DNA of 64,000 nucleotides from positions 118,123-182,122 of the forward strand of contig NZ_PDWV01000002.1 of assembly GCF_010093385.1 (NCBI RefSeq), in the 5' to 3' direction. The notes below the pieces were generated by a model, which saw only the letters and a list, made by a program, of their open reading frames with translations, searched no databases and was not told where the DNA came from. This document shows positions 8,868-18,421 of this stretch, in pieces (positions within the stretch are counted from its first letter, which is position 1; each line of letters opens with the position of its first letter). The stretch comes from Pseudoxanthomonas mexicana. GTDB lineage: Bacteria > Pseudomonadota > Gammaproteobacteria > Xanthomonadales > Xanthomonadaceae. A program made the translations under genes and the position numbers.

Positions 8868-10109
8868 TCAGGCAGGGGCCATCGCCCCCTCCCGACGTGA
8901 CACGGCACGGCGCAGCAAGGCCATCGACACCAGCAGCATCGCCATAGGCGCCAGTAGCAGGTAGAACGCGCGTGATCCGTCGAAATGCGCGAACAGCTGA
9001 CCGGTCACGTACGAACCGGTCGTGCCACCGAGCGCCGAGAACACCACGATCAGTCCCGTCATCGCGGCATGCCGTGCCTTCGGCAGCGCGCTCAGCACCA
9101 CCGAATTGATCGCCGGATAGATGGGCGCCATCAGCAGGCCGATCAGCGGGAACACATAGGCGGCCGCGGGCGCATTCCACCAGGTCATGCCCTCGCGCGC
9201 CTGCACATTCGCCGCCAGGGGCAGCGCCAGCCGCACCAGCACCGCCATCGCCACCACGCAGGCCGACAGCAACCAGAACCACGGAACGCGCCGCAGCAGC
9301 ACGCCACCGCCCAGCCGCCCCAGTGCCAGCGAACCGGCGAAGATGCCGGCCGCCTGCACACTGAGCGTGGTGGGCAGGTGCAGGATCTCGCGGTTGAAGG
9401 TCGGCAGCCATGTATTGATCGCCTGCTCCATCAGCACGTAGAGGAAGGCGGACACCAGGAACACCGCCACCAGCGGCAGCGCCAGCAGGCGGAACATGTC
9501 GGCGAAGGACTCGCCCGCCGCATGGCCATCCTGCGCGGCGCGCTCATCCAGCTCGCAGGTCGCCAGCAGTCCGACCACCGCCACGCACAGCGCCGCCAGC
9601 ACCCAGTAGACGTCCAGCCAGACCGGATCGCCCGGCGCGTCGGCATTGATGAAGGCGGCGAACAGCCATGCGCTGCCCAGGATGCCGACCATGAACCAGC
9701 CCTCGACCGTGCTGGTCAGCGCGGCGTGCGCCTTCGCATCGTCCGTCAACAGGCCGATGCTGGAGTACACCGACACCTTCACCAGCGCGAACGACACGCC
9801 GACCGTGGTGAACAGCAGCTTGGTGGCCCAGAACGCTTGCAGCAACGGCATCGCGGCGCAGGCGATGGCGACCAGCGACAGGCCGAGCATCATCGCGCGG
9901 CGATAGCCCAGCCGCGGCAGGAACGAGGCCACCAGGAACGACGTGATCGCGATCGGCAGGTCCTTGAACGCTTCCAGCAGGCTCGCATCGGCCTTGCCGA
10001 TGCCGAAGCCCTGGATGGACTGCAGGATCACCGTGCCCACGGAGTTCAACAGCATGGCGAAGATCATGTAGGTCAGGATCATCGCCAGGATCATGCGGGT
10101 GCGCGTCAT
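8868..10109 (-). CDS. MFS sugar transporter of an alpha-glucoside locus
   Basis: 413-residue major-facilitator protein with 12 predicted membrane helices and a cytoplasmic loop near the middle (DERAAQDGHAAGE). It resembles the FHS/fucose-permease-like branch that in Xanthomonadales imports sugars across the inner membrane after TonB-dependent uptake. Position as last gene after the TonB receptor and GH65 phosphorylase supports uptake of an alpha-linked glucose disaccharide; the exact sugar is not shown by the sequence. No strong ribosome site is seen before the ATG. Confidence 0.85.
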   Translation of the reverse strand: MTRTRMILAMILTYMIFAMLLNSVGTVILQSIQGFGIGKADASLLEAFKDLPIAITSFLVASFLPRLGYRRAMMLGLSLVAIACAAMPLLQAFWATKLLFTTVGVSFALVKVSVYSSIGLLTDDAKAHAALTSTVEGWFMVGILGSAWLFAAFINADAPGDPVWLDVYWVLAALCVAVVGLLATCELDERAAQDGHAAGESFADMFRLLALPLVAVFLVSAFLYVLMEQAINTWLPTFNREILHLPTTLSVQAAGIFAGSLALGRLGGGVLLRRVPWFWLLSACVVAMAVLVRLALPLAANVQAREGMTWWNAPAAAYVFPLIGLLMAPIYPAINSVVLSALPKARHAAMTGLIVVFSALGGTTGSYVTGQLFAHFDGSRAFYLLLAPMAMLLVSMALLRRAVSRREGAMAPA

Positions 10110-10250
10110 GGGCGGTACCGGTCGGTGGATGCGCGACGCCGGCGCGGCCCTGCCGCGCGACGCCCAGTGCGAAGAGGATATCCGTCGCCGCGCCGGGGAG
10201 AGACGGCGCGACGACGGAAGACGGCCCGCGCGAGCGCAGGCCGCGGTACG

Positions 10251-12656
10251 TCACCAGCGGTAGGCGACGGATGCCTGGTACGACGTGCCTTCCAGCGGAC
10301 GGCCCATGAACACGCCGCCACTGGTCGCATTGCCGAGCACGCGGGCATTGCCCTCGGTCAGCGCGATCTCGTCGGTGACGTTGCGGCCCGAGAAGGTGAC
10401 CTCCCAGTGGTCGCCCACGTGCGCGCTGGCACCGACATCCCACGTGTCGTACTTCGGCAGCACCTGGCCGGTGGCGGGATCCGAGTAGCGATCACCCACG
10501 TGGGTGTAGGTGGTGAACACCTTCAGGTCGCCCCACGGCAGCGACCAGTAATAGCTGGGCGTCAAGCGTGCGCGGAACTTCGGCTGGCGCACCACCTGGT
10601 TGCCGTCGTAGGTCGCGAAGTCGCCGTACTTGGCCCGCAGCCAGGTCGCGTTCCAGGCCAGCTCGAAACCGCCCATCGGCCGCCACGCCCCCTCGAACTC
10701 CAGGCCGCGCGCCTTCGAATCACCGATGATCACGACGTTGTTGCCGTTGTTGTCGAACGCCTGGTACCGCAGGCCGGTGAAGTCGTTGTAGAACGCGGTG
10801 AGGTACATCTCGTACGTCTCGCCGCCGGCCTTCAGGCCCAGCTCGTACTGGTCGATCTCGGTCTTGTTGTCGGCGCCGTCGCGCAGGTTGTCGAACTGCG
10901 GGAAGGTGAAGCCCGAGTTGACGCGTCCGAACAGGCTGACGCTGTCGTTGAGCGTGTAGTTCAGGCCGGCCGTCCACGACACGTCGCTGTCGTTCTGGTC
11001 GATGCTGCGCGGCGTGGTGGAGACCGACGTGGTGTTGTCGTACAACGTATTCGGATCGCCGTCCAGGTCGACCGTGACCGGATCCCACACGGTGCCGTTG
11101 ACCTCCTGCCGCTCGTAGCGCAGGCCGGCATCCAGGCGGATGCGCTCGTTGACGGTCCATTCGTCGGCGATGAAGAAGGCCGTGTTCTGGCCGTCGTAGT
11201 CGCCGCGGATGTTGTAGAACGCCGTGCCGACGAAGCCATCGCGCGTCGCCACGCGACCGTCGGACAGCGCCAGGTTCACCCGGCGCGCGTTGTCCTGCGC
11301 GGTGAGCAGCATGTTGTTGCCCAGCCACCAGCGATCCTTGGACGAATAGTCGGCGTAGTACATGCCGAAGGTCAGGGAGTTGCTGTCGGTCAGGTCGACA
11401 CTGAACCGCAGGTCATTGGTGAACGAGCTGATCTCCTTGTCCACCACCCAGAAGCCTGCCGTCAGTACCTGCTGGTTCGGGTCGACGGCGCCGCCACCGT
11501 TGACGAAGGTGCCGGTACCCGTGACGCCCGCGCCATACGTGTCGGTGATGTACGACGACAGCGTCTGCGGGTTGGCGCCGGTGAACAGCGCATAGGTCGG
11601 CGCGTCGCCTTTCAGGTAGTTGAACTTGTCGCTGATGGTCCAGTTGCCCACATACCAATCCAGCGAACCGCCGAACACGTCGATGTCCACGCCGCGGCCA
11701 TCAGCCAGGTCGCGCGTCATCGTCTGATCGCCGGCACCTGTGGGCAACGTCACGCGGCGGAAGTCGTCGCCGACCAGCGTCCCCGTGGTGGCGTCCAGGC
11801 CCGGGAAGCTGGAGATGTCCCTGCCGTTGTTGCGCGAGACCAGCGGCACGGCGGTATAGAACGTGTTCTTGTCGTCGGTGTGGCGCGCGTAGACGTTGAA
11901 TTCGCCCTCGGCCCAGCGCTTGGTCAGCGTCGCGCTGAGCTGGCCGCCCTTCTCCACCGGGAAGCCGGTCTGGCGCACGCCATCCGTCTCGCGGTAGAAG
12001 CCACCCACGCTGTAGTACCAGCCGGTGTCGGTGCCCAGCGGGCCACCGCTGTAGAAGTCGACACGGCGCAGACTGTCGGTACCGAGCGTCATGCGCACCA
12101 GCCCTTCGGGCGTGTCCTCGCCCTTCTTCTGGATGAAGTTGACGGTGACACCGGGCTGGCCGTTGGAGTAGATCGGGCTGGGGCCGCCGCGCAGGCCTTC
12201 GACCCGCGCAATGGTGTCGTCGATGCGGAACAGCGTGGTGTTCTCGAGGAACGACAGCGTCGGCGGCGGGAAGATCGGCGAGCCGTCCAGCTGCAGGGGG
12301 AAGAACGGCGCGTCGCCCTCGGAGGGCATGCCGCGCACGAAGACGTTGGCGCCGGTACCGCCGCCGCTGGCCTCGGCCCAGACGCCGGGGACGATCTTCA
12401 GCAGGTCGGCCGTGCTGGTCGGCGCAGTTTCCTGGATCTGCTCCGGCGTGGCCGTGCTGATGGAAAAGCTGGCGTCGCGTTTGCGCAGCCCTTTGAATTT
12501 GGCGGTGCCGCTGACCACGACGGCATCGAGTGTGGTCGCGTCCTGTTCGGCCGGCGCAGCGGCCGCGGCTTCCTGTGCGCTCGCCAGCGCTGGCGACAGC
12601 GCCAGCGCGATGGCGGCCGACAGGGCATAGCGCATCGGGTGCTTGGTGTGTTGCAT
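10251..12656 (-). CDS. TonB-dependent receptor, probable alpha-glucoside/oligosaccharide uptake
   Basis: Outer-membrane receptor of 801 residues. Start at 12656, with GGAGGGAG upstream and a signal peptide ending ALASAQ. A plug domain follows (about 45-175; LDAVVVSGTAKF and VEGLRGGPSPIYSNG), then a long beta barrel ending in a terminal aromatic (YRW). TonB receptors move siderophores or carbohydrates; here the neighbours (GH65 phosphorylase-mutase, MFS permease, LacI regulator) point to sugar import. The gap to the upstream enzyme gene is about 75 nt, consistent with one operon. Confidence 0.9.
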   Translation of the reverse strand: MQHTKHPMRYALSAAIALALSPALASAQEAAAAAPAEQDATTLDAVVVSGTAKFKGLRKRDASFSISTATPEQIQETAPTSTADLLKIVPGVWAEASGGGTGANVFVRGMPSEGDAPFFPLQLDGSPIFPPPTLSFLENTTLFRIDDTIARVEGLRGGPSPIYSNGQPGVTVNFIQKKGEDTPEGLVRMTLGTDSLRRVDFYSGGPLGTDTGWYYSVGGFYRETDGVRQTGFPVEKGGQLSATLTKRWAEGEFNVYARHTDDKNTFYTAVPLVSRNNGRDISSFPGLDATTGTLVGDDFRRVTLPTGAGDQTMTRDLADGRGVDIDVFGGSLDWYVGNWTISDKFNYLKGDAPTYALFTGANPQTLSSYITDTYGAGVTGTGTFVNGGGAVDPNQQVLTAGFWVVDKEISSFTNDLRFSVDLTDSNSLTFGMYYADYSSKDRWWLGNNMLLTAQDNARRVNLALSDGRVATRDGFVGTAFYNIRGDYDGQNTAFFIADEWTVNERIRLDAGLRYERQEVNGTVWDPVTVDLDGDPNTLYDNTTSVSTTPRSIDQNDSDVSWTAGLNYTLNDSVSLFGRVNSGFTFPQFDNLRDGADNKTEIDQYELGLKAGGETYEMYLTAFYNDFTGLRYQAFDNNGNNVVIIGDSKARGLEFEGAWRPMGGFELAWNATWLRAKYGDFATYDGNQVVRQPKFRARLTPSYYWSLPWGDLKVFTTYTHVGDRYSDPATGQVLPKYDTWDVGASAHVGDHWEVTFSGRNVTDEIALTEGNARVLGNATSGGVFMGRPLEGTSYQASVAYRW

Positions 12657-12730
12657 GGTCTCTCCCTCCACTTGCGTTGTTGTCGTGTTGTTGGCTGGCT
12701 GCCCGTCGCGGCTTCTGCGGCCACGTGCGG

Positions 12731-15700
12731 TCAATTCGAAACGAACGTCCTCAGGTCGAAATCGGCGATGCGGGGAATCACGGCATCGGCATGGCGCAGG
12801 GCGCGCGCATCGCCGATGCCGATGGCGGCCATGCCCGCCGCATGAATGGCCTCGATGCCAGCCGCGGCGTCTTCCACGCCGATGCAGCGGTGCGCCGGAA
12901 CGCCGAGCGCGGCCGCGACATCCAGGAAGATGGCCGGGTCGGGCTTGGCGCGGACGATGCGGCCGGCGTCGGCGATGTAGTCGAAGCAGTCGGCGATGCC
13001 GAGCTTCTGCAGCAGCGCCGGCGCGTTGCGGCTGGCGGACGCCAGGCCCAGCTTCAGGCCGGCCGCACGCGCCGCATCGAGCACGTCGCGCACGCCATCG
13101 AACAGGTCCTGCGGCCCCACGCTTGCGATCTCCTGCACGTAGTAGCCGTTCTTGGTGTCCGCCAGCGCGCGCTTCTCGTCCGCGGAATAGGAGCGTGATG
13201 CACGCTCCAGGATGATCTCCAGCGACGCCATGCGGTCCACGCCCTTCAACCGCTCGTTGACCTGCAGGTCGAACGGCACGCCGATCTCGTCGGCCAGCCG
13301 CTTCCAGGCCCGGTAGTGCGTATGCGCGGTGTCGGTCAGTACGCCGTCCAGGTCGAAGATCAGGGCATGACAGGCGCGCGGGAACACCGCTTTCGGTGGC
13401 GACGGCACGGCGAGCGGCAGGATGACCTCCCGCCCCGGCCTCAACACCACCTCACTCCCGGCATGCGCAAAGGCGAGCAGCTCGCCCTCGTCCAGTCTGT
13501 AGCGCACGCCCCGCGCATCCACGTCCACCCGCAGCGCGCAACCGCGCCAACGCAGGTTGAACCCGTAGCCCTTCCAGGCGTTGGGCAGGGTGGGTGCGAA
13601 CCGCAGGCGGCCACCGGCGACGCGCAGCCCGCCGAAACCCTGCACCAGCCCCAGCCAGCTGCCGGCCATCGCGGCCATGTGCACGCCATGGTCGGTGTTG
13701 CCGTGCAGGTCGTCCAGGTCCACGCGCAGGCTGGCGTCGAAGTAGTGCCACGCCTTCTCGTCCTGACCCACCTCGCTGGCCAGGATGCCGTACACCGGTG
13801 CGGACAGCGTGGAATCGTGGGTGGTGACCGCCTCGTAGTAGTCGAAATCGCGGCGCTTGGTGCCCAGGTCGATGCCGTCCCCGGCCAGCACCATCGCCAT
13901 CACCACGTCGGCCTGCTTGCAGACCTGGTGGCGGTACAGGGTGAGCGGATGGTAGTCGAGCAGCAGCGGGCGGTGCGGCCCTTCGCGTCGGGGGAACGGC
14001 CAGCGCGGCTTGGCGAGGAAATCGTCGTCCTGCGGATGGATGCCCAGCGCCTCGCCCACCGGCAGGTACATGGCATCGGCGGCGCGCTCCCACAGCGCGA
14101 CCTCCTCGTCATCCAGCCCGATGCGTGCCGCCAGCGCGTGCAGGGCGTCGGGGCGATCGGCCGACAACCGCCGCCATGCATCCACCGCACGCTGCAGGTG
14201 CCGCTGCGCCATGCGATTGGTGTACCAGTTGTTGTTGACCAGCGTGGTGTATTCGTCGGGCCCGGTCACTTCGTGGATGCAGAACGCGCCGTCGAGCCGC
14301 GGATTGAAGTGGCCCGCCTGCGGCCAGATGCGCGCGGTTTCGAAAAGAATCTCGGCGCCAGCCTCGCTGAGGAAGTCGAGATCATCGCTGGCGTCGAGAT
14401 AAAGCCCGATCCCGTAGGCGATGGCGGCGTTGATGTGGTAAGCCGCCGAGCCGCTGGGATAGTGCGCGGGGCATTCGCGGCCGGCGATGGTGCGCCAGGG
14501 GTACAACGCGCCACGCGGGTGGTTCATCGCGCGCGCGGTCTCGCGTGCGCCGTCCAGCGTGCGGTAGCGGTACATCAGCATCGCGCGCGCCACGTCCGGT
14601 GCGGTGAACGCCATGACCGGCAATACGAAGGCTTCGGTATCCCAGAAGCAGTGGCCCTCGTAACCTTCGCCGGTGATGCCTTTGGCCGCCGTGCCATTGA
14701 TGCCGTCGCGACCCGCCGACTGCAGCAGGTGGAACAGGTTGAAGCGCAGCGCCAGTTCCGCCGCCGGATCGCCGTCCACCGACAGGCCGGCGCGTTGCCA
14801 GAACGCATGCATCGCGTCGGCATGCGCGTCGGCGATGCCGTCGAATCCGTCACGCAGCGCCCGCGCCAGCACGGCGTCCACGCCATCCGCCGCCTGGCCG
14901 TTGCCATCGTCGTAGGCGACGTACTTCTCGATCACGACCGACGCGCCGGGGGTCAGCGTCGCACCGAAGCGTTGCTCCACCCGGCCCTCGCCCGCATGCG
15001 CAGCCGTGGGCACCACGCCCGGCGAAAGGCGGTGCCGCTGGGCGCAGATCAGGGCGACGCCGCTGTGATGGGTTCGCTGGGTCAGCCGCGCGCCTTCGGC
15101 ATCCGCCTGCTCTTCGGCCACCTGCAGTTCCTTGCCGCCATGTACGCCGATGCGCGGGTCGTCGCCCTGCTCCATCGCCTGGCGCCCGGTCTCGATCGAC
15201 GAGCACAACGTCAGCGGCCCCGTGTAGTCGATGGAGGCGACTTCGAAACGGATCGCCAGCAACGCCCGCTCGGCGAGCGGCACCACGCGGCGCGCACGGA
15301 TTTCCAGGGTCTGCCCCTGCGCGGTCTTCAGGCGCAGGCGACGCACGAGTGCGCCGGCAGCGAGATCGAGTGTGCGCTCGAAGTCCAGCCATTCGGCCTC
15401 GTGCAGGCGCAGCGGCGCATCGCCGAGTCGCAGCCGGATGTGCTTGCCCTCGGCCACCGGCACGCGCGTATCGGTGCTACGGGTGAAGCCGGGAAAGCGC
15501 TCGTGATAGTGGATCGGGTTCTGTTCGAACACGCTGGACAGGAAGGTGCCGTCACTTGCGCTGTCGGCTTCTTCCAACGCACCGCGCACGCCCAGGGTGC
15601 CGTTGGCGAGGGCGAACAGGGTTTCGTCGCGCGCCGCACGCGCGGGGTCGAACGCCCGCTGGGTCAGCCGCCAGGGATCGGCCAGGCCTGCGCCCGATGC

Positions 15701-15745
15701 CGCATCCTCGACCGATGTGTCCGTCCGCCTCTGTTCCACCGACAT
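12731..15745 (-). CDS. Fused GH65 disaccharide phosphorylase and beta-phosphoglucomutase
   Basis: 1004-residue bifunctional enzyme. Residues 1 to about 790 form a glycoside hydrolase family 65 protein (family members phosphorolyse maltose, trehalose, kojibiose or nigerose); the GH65 catalytic motif HEVTGPDEYT and the phosphate-site region CKQADVVMAMVL are present. Residues from about 795 form a HAD beta-phosphoglucomutase with FDLDGVLTDTA as nucleophile motif, ASASRNAP, RAKPDPAIF and GVEDAAAGIEA. The fusion converts the released beta-glucose 1-phosphate directly to glucose 6-phosphate. Start at 15745 is the most likely ATG; an upstream ATG at 15856 would include the operator region, so I reject it. 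Confidence 0.9.
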   Translation of the reverse strand: MSVEQRRTDTSVEDAASGAGLADPWRLTQRAFDPARAARDETLFALANGTLGVRGALEEADSASDGTFLSSVFEQNPIHYHERFPGFTRSTDTRVPVAEGKHIRLRLGDAPLRLHEAEWLDFERTLDLAAGALVRRLRLKTAQGQTLEIRARRVVPLAERALLAIRFEVASIDYTGPLTLCSSIETGRQAMEQGDDPRIGVHGGKELQVAEEQADAEGARLTQRTHHSGVALICAQRHRLSPGVVPTAAHAGEGRVEQRFGATLTPGASVVIEKYVAYDDGNGQAADGVDAVLARALRDGFDGIADAHADAMHAFWQRAGLSVDGDPAAELALRFNLFHLLQSAGRDGINGTAAKGITGEGYEGHCFWDTEAFVLPVMAFTAPDVARAMLMYRYRTLDGARETARAMNHPRGALYPWRTIAGRECPAHYPSGSAAYHINAAIAYGIGLYLDASDDLDFLSEAGAEILFETARIWPQAGHFNPRLDGAFCIHEVTGPDEYTTLVNNNWYTNRMAQRHLQRAVDAWRRLSADRPDALHALAARIGLDDEEVALWERAADAMYLPVGEALGIHPQDDDFLAKPRWPFPRREGPHRPLLLDYHPLTLYRHQVCKQADVVMAMVLAGDGIDLGTKRRDFDYYEAVTTHDSTLSAPVYGILASEVGQDEKAWHYFDASLRVDLDDLHGNTDHGVHMAAMAGSWLGLVQGFGGLRVAGGRLRFAPTLPNAWKGYGFNLRWRGCALRVDVDARGVRYRLDEGELLAFAHAGSEVVLRPGREVILPLAVPSPPKAVFPRACHALIFDLDGVLTDTAHTHYRAWKRLADEIGVPFDLQVNERLKGVDRMASLEIILERASRSYSADEKRALADTKNGYYVQEIASVGPQDLFDGVRDVLDAARAAGLKLGLASASRNAPALLQKLGIADCFDYIADAGRIVRAKPDPAIFLDVAAALGVPAHRCIGVEDAAAGIEAIHAAGMAAIGIGDARALRHADAVIPRIADFDLRTFVSN

Positions 15746-15791
15746 CCTCTCGTCCACCCGTTGCCTGCCGTGGCGACACCACGGCGGGGGC

Positions 15792-15833
15792 ACGCTAGAA
15801 GTCGTTGTTATCGATGTCAAGTTATCGATGTCA
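15792..15833 (-). promoter_or_regulatory. Promoter with tandem LacI-type operators for the alpha-glucoside genes
   Basis: A 13-nt sequence GTTATCGATGTCA occurs twice (15807-15819 and 15821-15833), 14 nt apart start to start. Each has the central CG dyad typical of LacI-family sites (ATCGAT core). On the minus strand TTGACA (15815-15820) lies inside the repeats and TAGCGT (15792-15797) 17 nt further, so bound regulator would cover the -35. The LacI-type gene is 150 nt away. Confidence 0.65.
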
Positions 15834-15985
15834 GCGCCATTGCCGTGCGCCTCCAACGCGCGGCTGACCAGGTTCCTGGGCCAAGAAAAGCCCTTTCAAA
15901 TCAATTCGTTTAGTTCTTTCTACGCGCGGGGCGATGCACCCGGATGTCCACCGGGTGGACGCTGCAATGCAGCAGCGCGATGCGC

Positions 15986-17020
15986 TCAGGTCGTGCGAAC
16001 GACCAGATGGGTCGGCAGGGTCTCCGAGACCGCATCCTCGCCCTCGATCAGGGCACGCACCTTGCGGGCCAGCAGGACGCCGGCATCGATGAAGTTCTGG
16101 TGCACCGAGGTCAAGGGCGGCACGTAGGTCGCGCCGAGGGGGGAGTCGTCGTAGCCGATCACCGAGACATCCTCGGGCACCCGTCGGCCGCGCTCGATCA
16201 GCGCACGGATCGCGCCGATGGCCAGCAGGTCGCTGGCGGCGAACAATGCATCGACCTGCGGGTGCGCCTGCAGCAGGGCATGCACCGCATCCGCCCCCGC
16301 ACCGACGGTGAAACTGGAAACGGTCGGCGCGATCGGCGTGATGCCTTGCCGCGCGAGCGCGGTACTGAAGCCCTCCAGGCGCTCGGCGAATTCGCCGTGC
16401 GCGGGATCGCCGAGGAAAGCCGGACGGCTCCGGCCCAGCGCGATGAAACGCTCGGCGGCCAGCGCGCCGCCGCGCCGGTTGTCGCTGCCCACCACGATCT
16501 GCGATTCATGCCGGCTCACCGCACCCCACACCACCATCGGCCGCCCCCAACGCTGCACTTCGTGCATGGCATCCTCGTGCGCGCCCTGGCCGAGCAGGAT
16601 CACGCCGTCGGCGGCCCGCACGTTCGGCAACGCACCGCCCTGCAGCGAGGTCAGCAGCACGCTGTAGCCGGTGGAGGTGAGCTCCTGGGTGATGCCACCC
16701 AGCAGGTCCAACGGGTATGGCCCGGACATCTGCCGCTCGACGGTGGGCTTCATTTCCACCACTACCGCCACGGTCATGCTGCGGCGGAGCTTGAGGTTGC
16801 GCGCACTCACGTTGAAGGCGTAGCCGTACTGCTGCGCCACATCGCGCACGCGGGCGCGGGTTTCCGCGTTTACCAGCGGACTGTCGCGCAGCGCACGGGA
16901 GACGGTGATCGCCGATACGCCGGCCACCTTGGCCAGGTCCGCCATCGTCAGGTGGTCGCCCGGCGTGGGCAGGTCGGTCCGGACACGCCCGGTGCGCGAC
17001 TTTCGTTTTGCGGGGGGCAT
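15986..17020 (-). CDS. LacI-family transcriptional regulator
   Basis: 344 residues from the ATG at 17020 (GGAAG upstream). N-terminal helix-turn-helix around residues 25-47 (MADLAKVAGVSAITVSRAL), hinge helix with NVSARNLKLR, then a periplasmic-binding-protein-like sugar sensor domain (GYSVLLTSLQGG, DALFAASDLLAIGAIRAL, VSVIGYDDSPLG). Predicted repressor of the downstream GH65 fusion, TonB receptor and MFS genes through the tandem ATCGAT operators. Five nt separate it from the DUF1801 gene upstream. Confidence 0.93.
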   Translation of the reverse strand: MPPAKRKSRTGRVRTDLPTPGDHLTMADLAKVAGVSAITVSRALRDSPLVNAETRARVRDVAQQYGYAFNVSARNLKLRRSMTVAVVVEMKPTVERQMSGPYPLDLLGGITQELTSTGYSVLLTSLQGGALPNVRAADGVILLGQGAHEDAMHEVQRWGRPMVVWGAVSRHESQIVVGSDNRRGGALAAERFIALGRSRPAFLGDPAHGEFAERLEGFSTALARQGITPIAPTVSSFTVGAGADAVHALLQAHPQVDALFAASDLLAIGAIRALIERGRRVPEDVSVIGYDDSPLGATYVPPLTSVHQNFIDAGVLLARKVRALIEGEDAVSETLPTHLVVRTT

Positions 17021-17025
17021 GCGGG

Positions 17026-17484
17026 TCACTTCCGTGCGCGGCTGGCTTCGTATTGTGCAATATGCGCGTCCACCGGCGTGGAGGCGATCACGCCGCCGAC
17101 CACCTCGGGCAGCAGGTCGTCCAGCGCCTTGAAGCGCAGGCAGCTCTTGCCCATGTCCAGCACCTTGCCGGCGTCCGCGTACGCGTTGCGCAGCGCCACG
17201 TCCTGGGTGGAGTTGGCGTAGCACGCCATCAGGTACAGCGCGTAGTACTGCTTCTGCGCTGCGAGCGCGACGTACGCCAGGGGCTGCCTGTTGTAGGTGT
17301 CCGGATAGCGCGACAGCGGGACTTCCCAGCTGATCATGCCCCAGCTCATCGCCTCGACGTAGCCTGGGGGAAGATGCCGGTTGACCAGGTCGCGTACCGC
17401 CGACACCACGGCCCGGCGTTGCTCTGGCAGTTCCGTCAGGTAGTCGTCGACCGTCTTCGCCTTGCTGCTCGCCATGCTGGCCAC
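17026..17484 (-). CDS. DUF1801 (YdhG-like) protein
   Basis: 152-residue soluble protein of the DUF1801 family. Recognisable features are the opening KTVDDYLTELPEQRRAVV, EAMSWGMISWEVPL, QKQYYALYLM and the C-terminal MGKSCLRFKALDDL. The biochemical role of the family is not established. Ends 5 nt before the LacI regulator and is probably cotranscribed. A second ATG 9 nt inside is equally plausible as start. Confidence 0.85.
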   Translation of the reverse strand: MASMASSKAKTVDDYLTELPEQRRAVVSAVRDLVNRHLPPGYVEAMSWGMISWEVPLSRYPDTYNRQPLAYVALAAQKQYYALYLMACYANSTQDVALRNAYADAGKVLDMGKSCLRFKALDDLLPEVVGGVIASTPVDAHIAQYEASRARK

Positions 17485-17788
17485 TCCGTTTGTACGAACA
17501 GTAGCGCAGCTGCGGGCCCCGCGTCATGCCGTGCATCGCCGCCTCGGTGCGCTGCGATATCGCATGGATCACTGAACGGACATGCCGCGTGCGCTAAGCG
17601 ACATGCACGCACCGTGAAATGCAGTCGCAGTAGCAGGATATTTCCGCCGTGTTTGCGAACGGTTCACGTCGCGCAGCAGGAGATGTTCATGCAGCGCTGG
17701 TTACGGTGCGCTCGCCCTGACGGCGACGACGCATCACGCATCGCACCGCACGGAAGGGACATAAGAAAACAGAACAGGAGATTCCTGC
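17485..17788. other. Intergenic region without a convincing gene
   Basis: 304 nt between divergent genes. It contains a perfect 12-bp palindrome TGCGATATCGCA at 17553-17564 that could be an operator, and an AGGAGA ribosome site just before the OmpW-like gene. I see no clear promoter hexamers. Confidence 0.4.
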
Positions 17789-18421
17789 ATGAAATCCATT
17801 CGTACCCTCACGATTGCCCTTGCTTCCCTCATTGCCATGCCTGCCCTGGCGCAGGATGCAACCACCGACACGACATCCGATGCCGCCGGCAAGCGCTTCG
17901 CCGTGGTCGGCGGCGCCGCCGTCCTCAAGCCCGATCGCGATCCCGCACCCGGCCTCAAGATCGACGGCGACGTCGCGCCGGTGATCAGCGCCAGCTGGTA
18001 TGCGACCCCGAACATCGCCGTCGAGCTGTGGGGCGCCGCCGACAAGTTCAACCACCGTGTGCGCGCCGATGGCGCGGGCAAGATCGGTACCGTGGACCAG
18101 CAGCCCATCGCGCTGAGCGGCCAGTACCACTTCGGCACCGCTGACCAGGTGATGCGCCCGTTCGTGGGCCTGGGCTACTACGAGTCCAACTTCAGCAACG
18201 AGACCATCGGCGCCAACGGCGCGCATGTCGGCCTGGAGACCGCCAAGGGCGCCATCGCCACCGCGGGTGTGGACTTCAACATCAACCAGACCTGGTTTGC
18301 GCGTGCGGATGCCCGCTACATGAAGGGCGACGCCGGCGTGCGCGTGGCCGGCCAGGGCACCGGCGAAGAACTGACGATCGACCCGTGGGTCGTGGGTGTG
18401 GGTATCGGCGCCCGCTTCTGA
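17789..18421 (+). CDS. OmpW-family outer-membrane protein
   Basis: 210 residues: signal peptide ending PALAQ, then an eight-strand-type barrel with the OmpW pattern (KRFAVVGGAAVLKP, VAPVISASWYATPNIAVEL, MRPFVGLGYYESNF) and a terminal GARF aromatic end. OmpW proteins form small channels for hydrophobic compounds. AGGAGA lies 10 nt before the ATG. A GC-rich terminator follows. The 3-prime 140 nt are overlapped on the other strand by the open tail of the next gene. Confidence 0.85.
   Translation: MKSIRTLTIALASLIAMPALAQDATTDTTSDAAGKRFAVVGGAAVLKPDRDPAPGLKIDGDVAPVISASWYATPNIAVELWGAADKFNHRVRADGAGKIGTVDQQPIALSGQYHFGTADQVMRPFVGLGYYESNFSNETIGANGAHVGLETAKGAIATAGVDFNINQTWFARADARYMKGDAGVRVAGQGTGEELTIDPWVVGVGIGARF

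Noticed and set aside
8985..12845. A 3.8-kb open frame on the plus strand opposite the MFS and TonB receptor genes
   Set aside because: Its protein is rich in His, Arg, Gln and Asp with no domain, as expected for the antisense of GC-rich genes; the minus-strand genes have clear family motifs.
15745..15856. Earlier start of the GH65 fusion at 15856
   Set aside because: It would place the operator and promoter inside the coding region, and the extra residues are not family-like.
13316..15913. Long plus-strand open frame opposite the GH65-beta-PGM gene
   Set aside because: Same antisense artefact; low-complexity composition and no family signature.
17690..18144. Plus-strand frame starting at 17690 with a good ribosome site
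   Set aside because: After some 30 codons it runs in the wrong frame through the OmpW-like gene, giving Arg-rich sequence.
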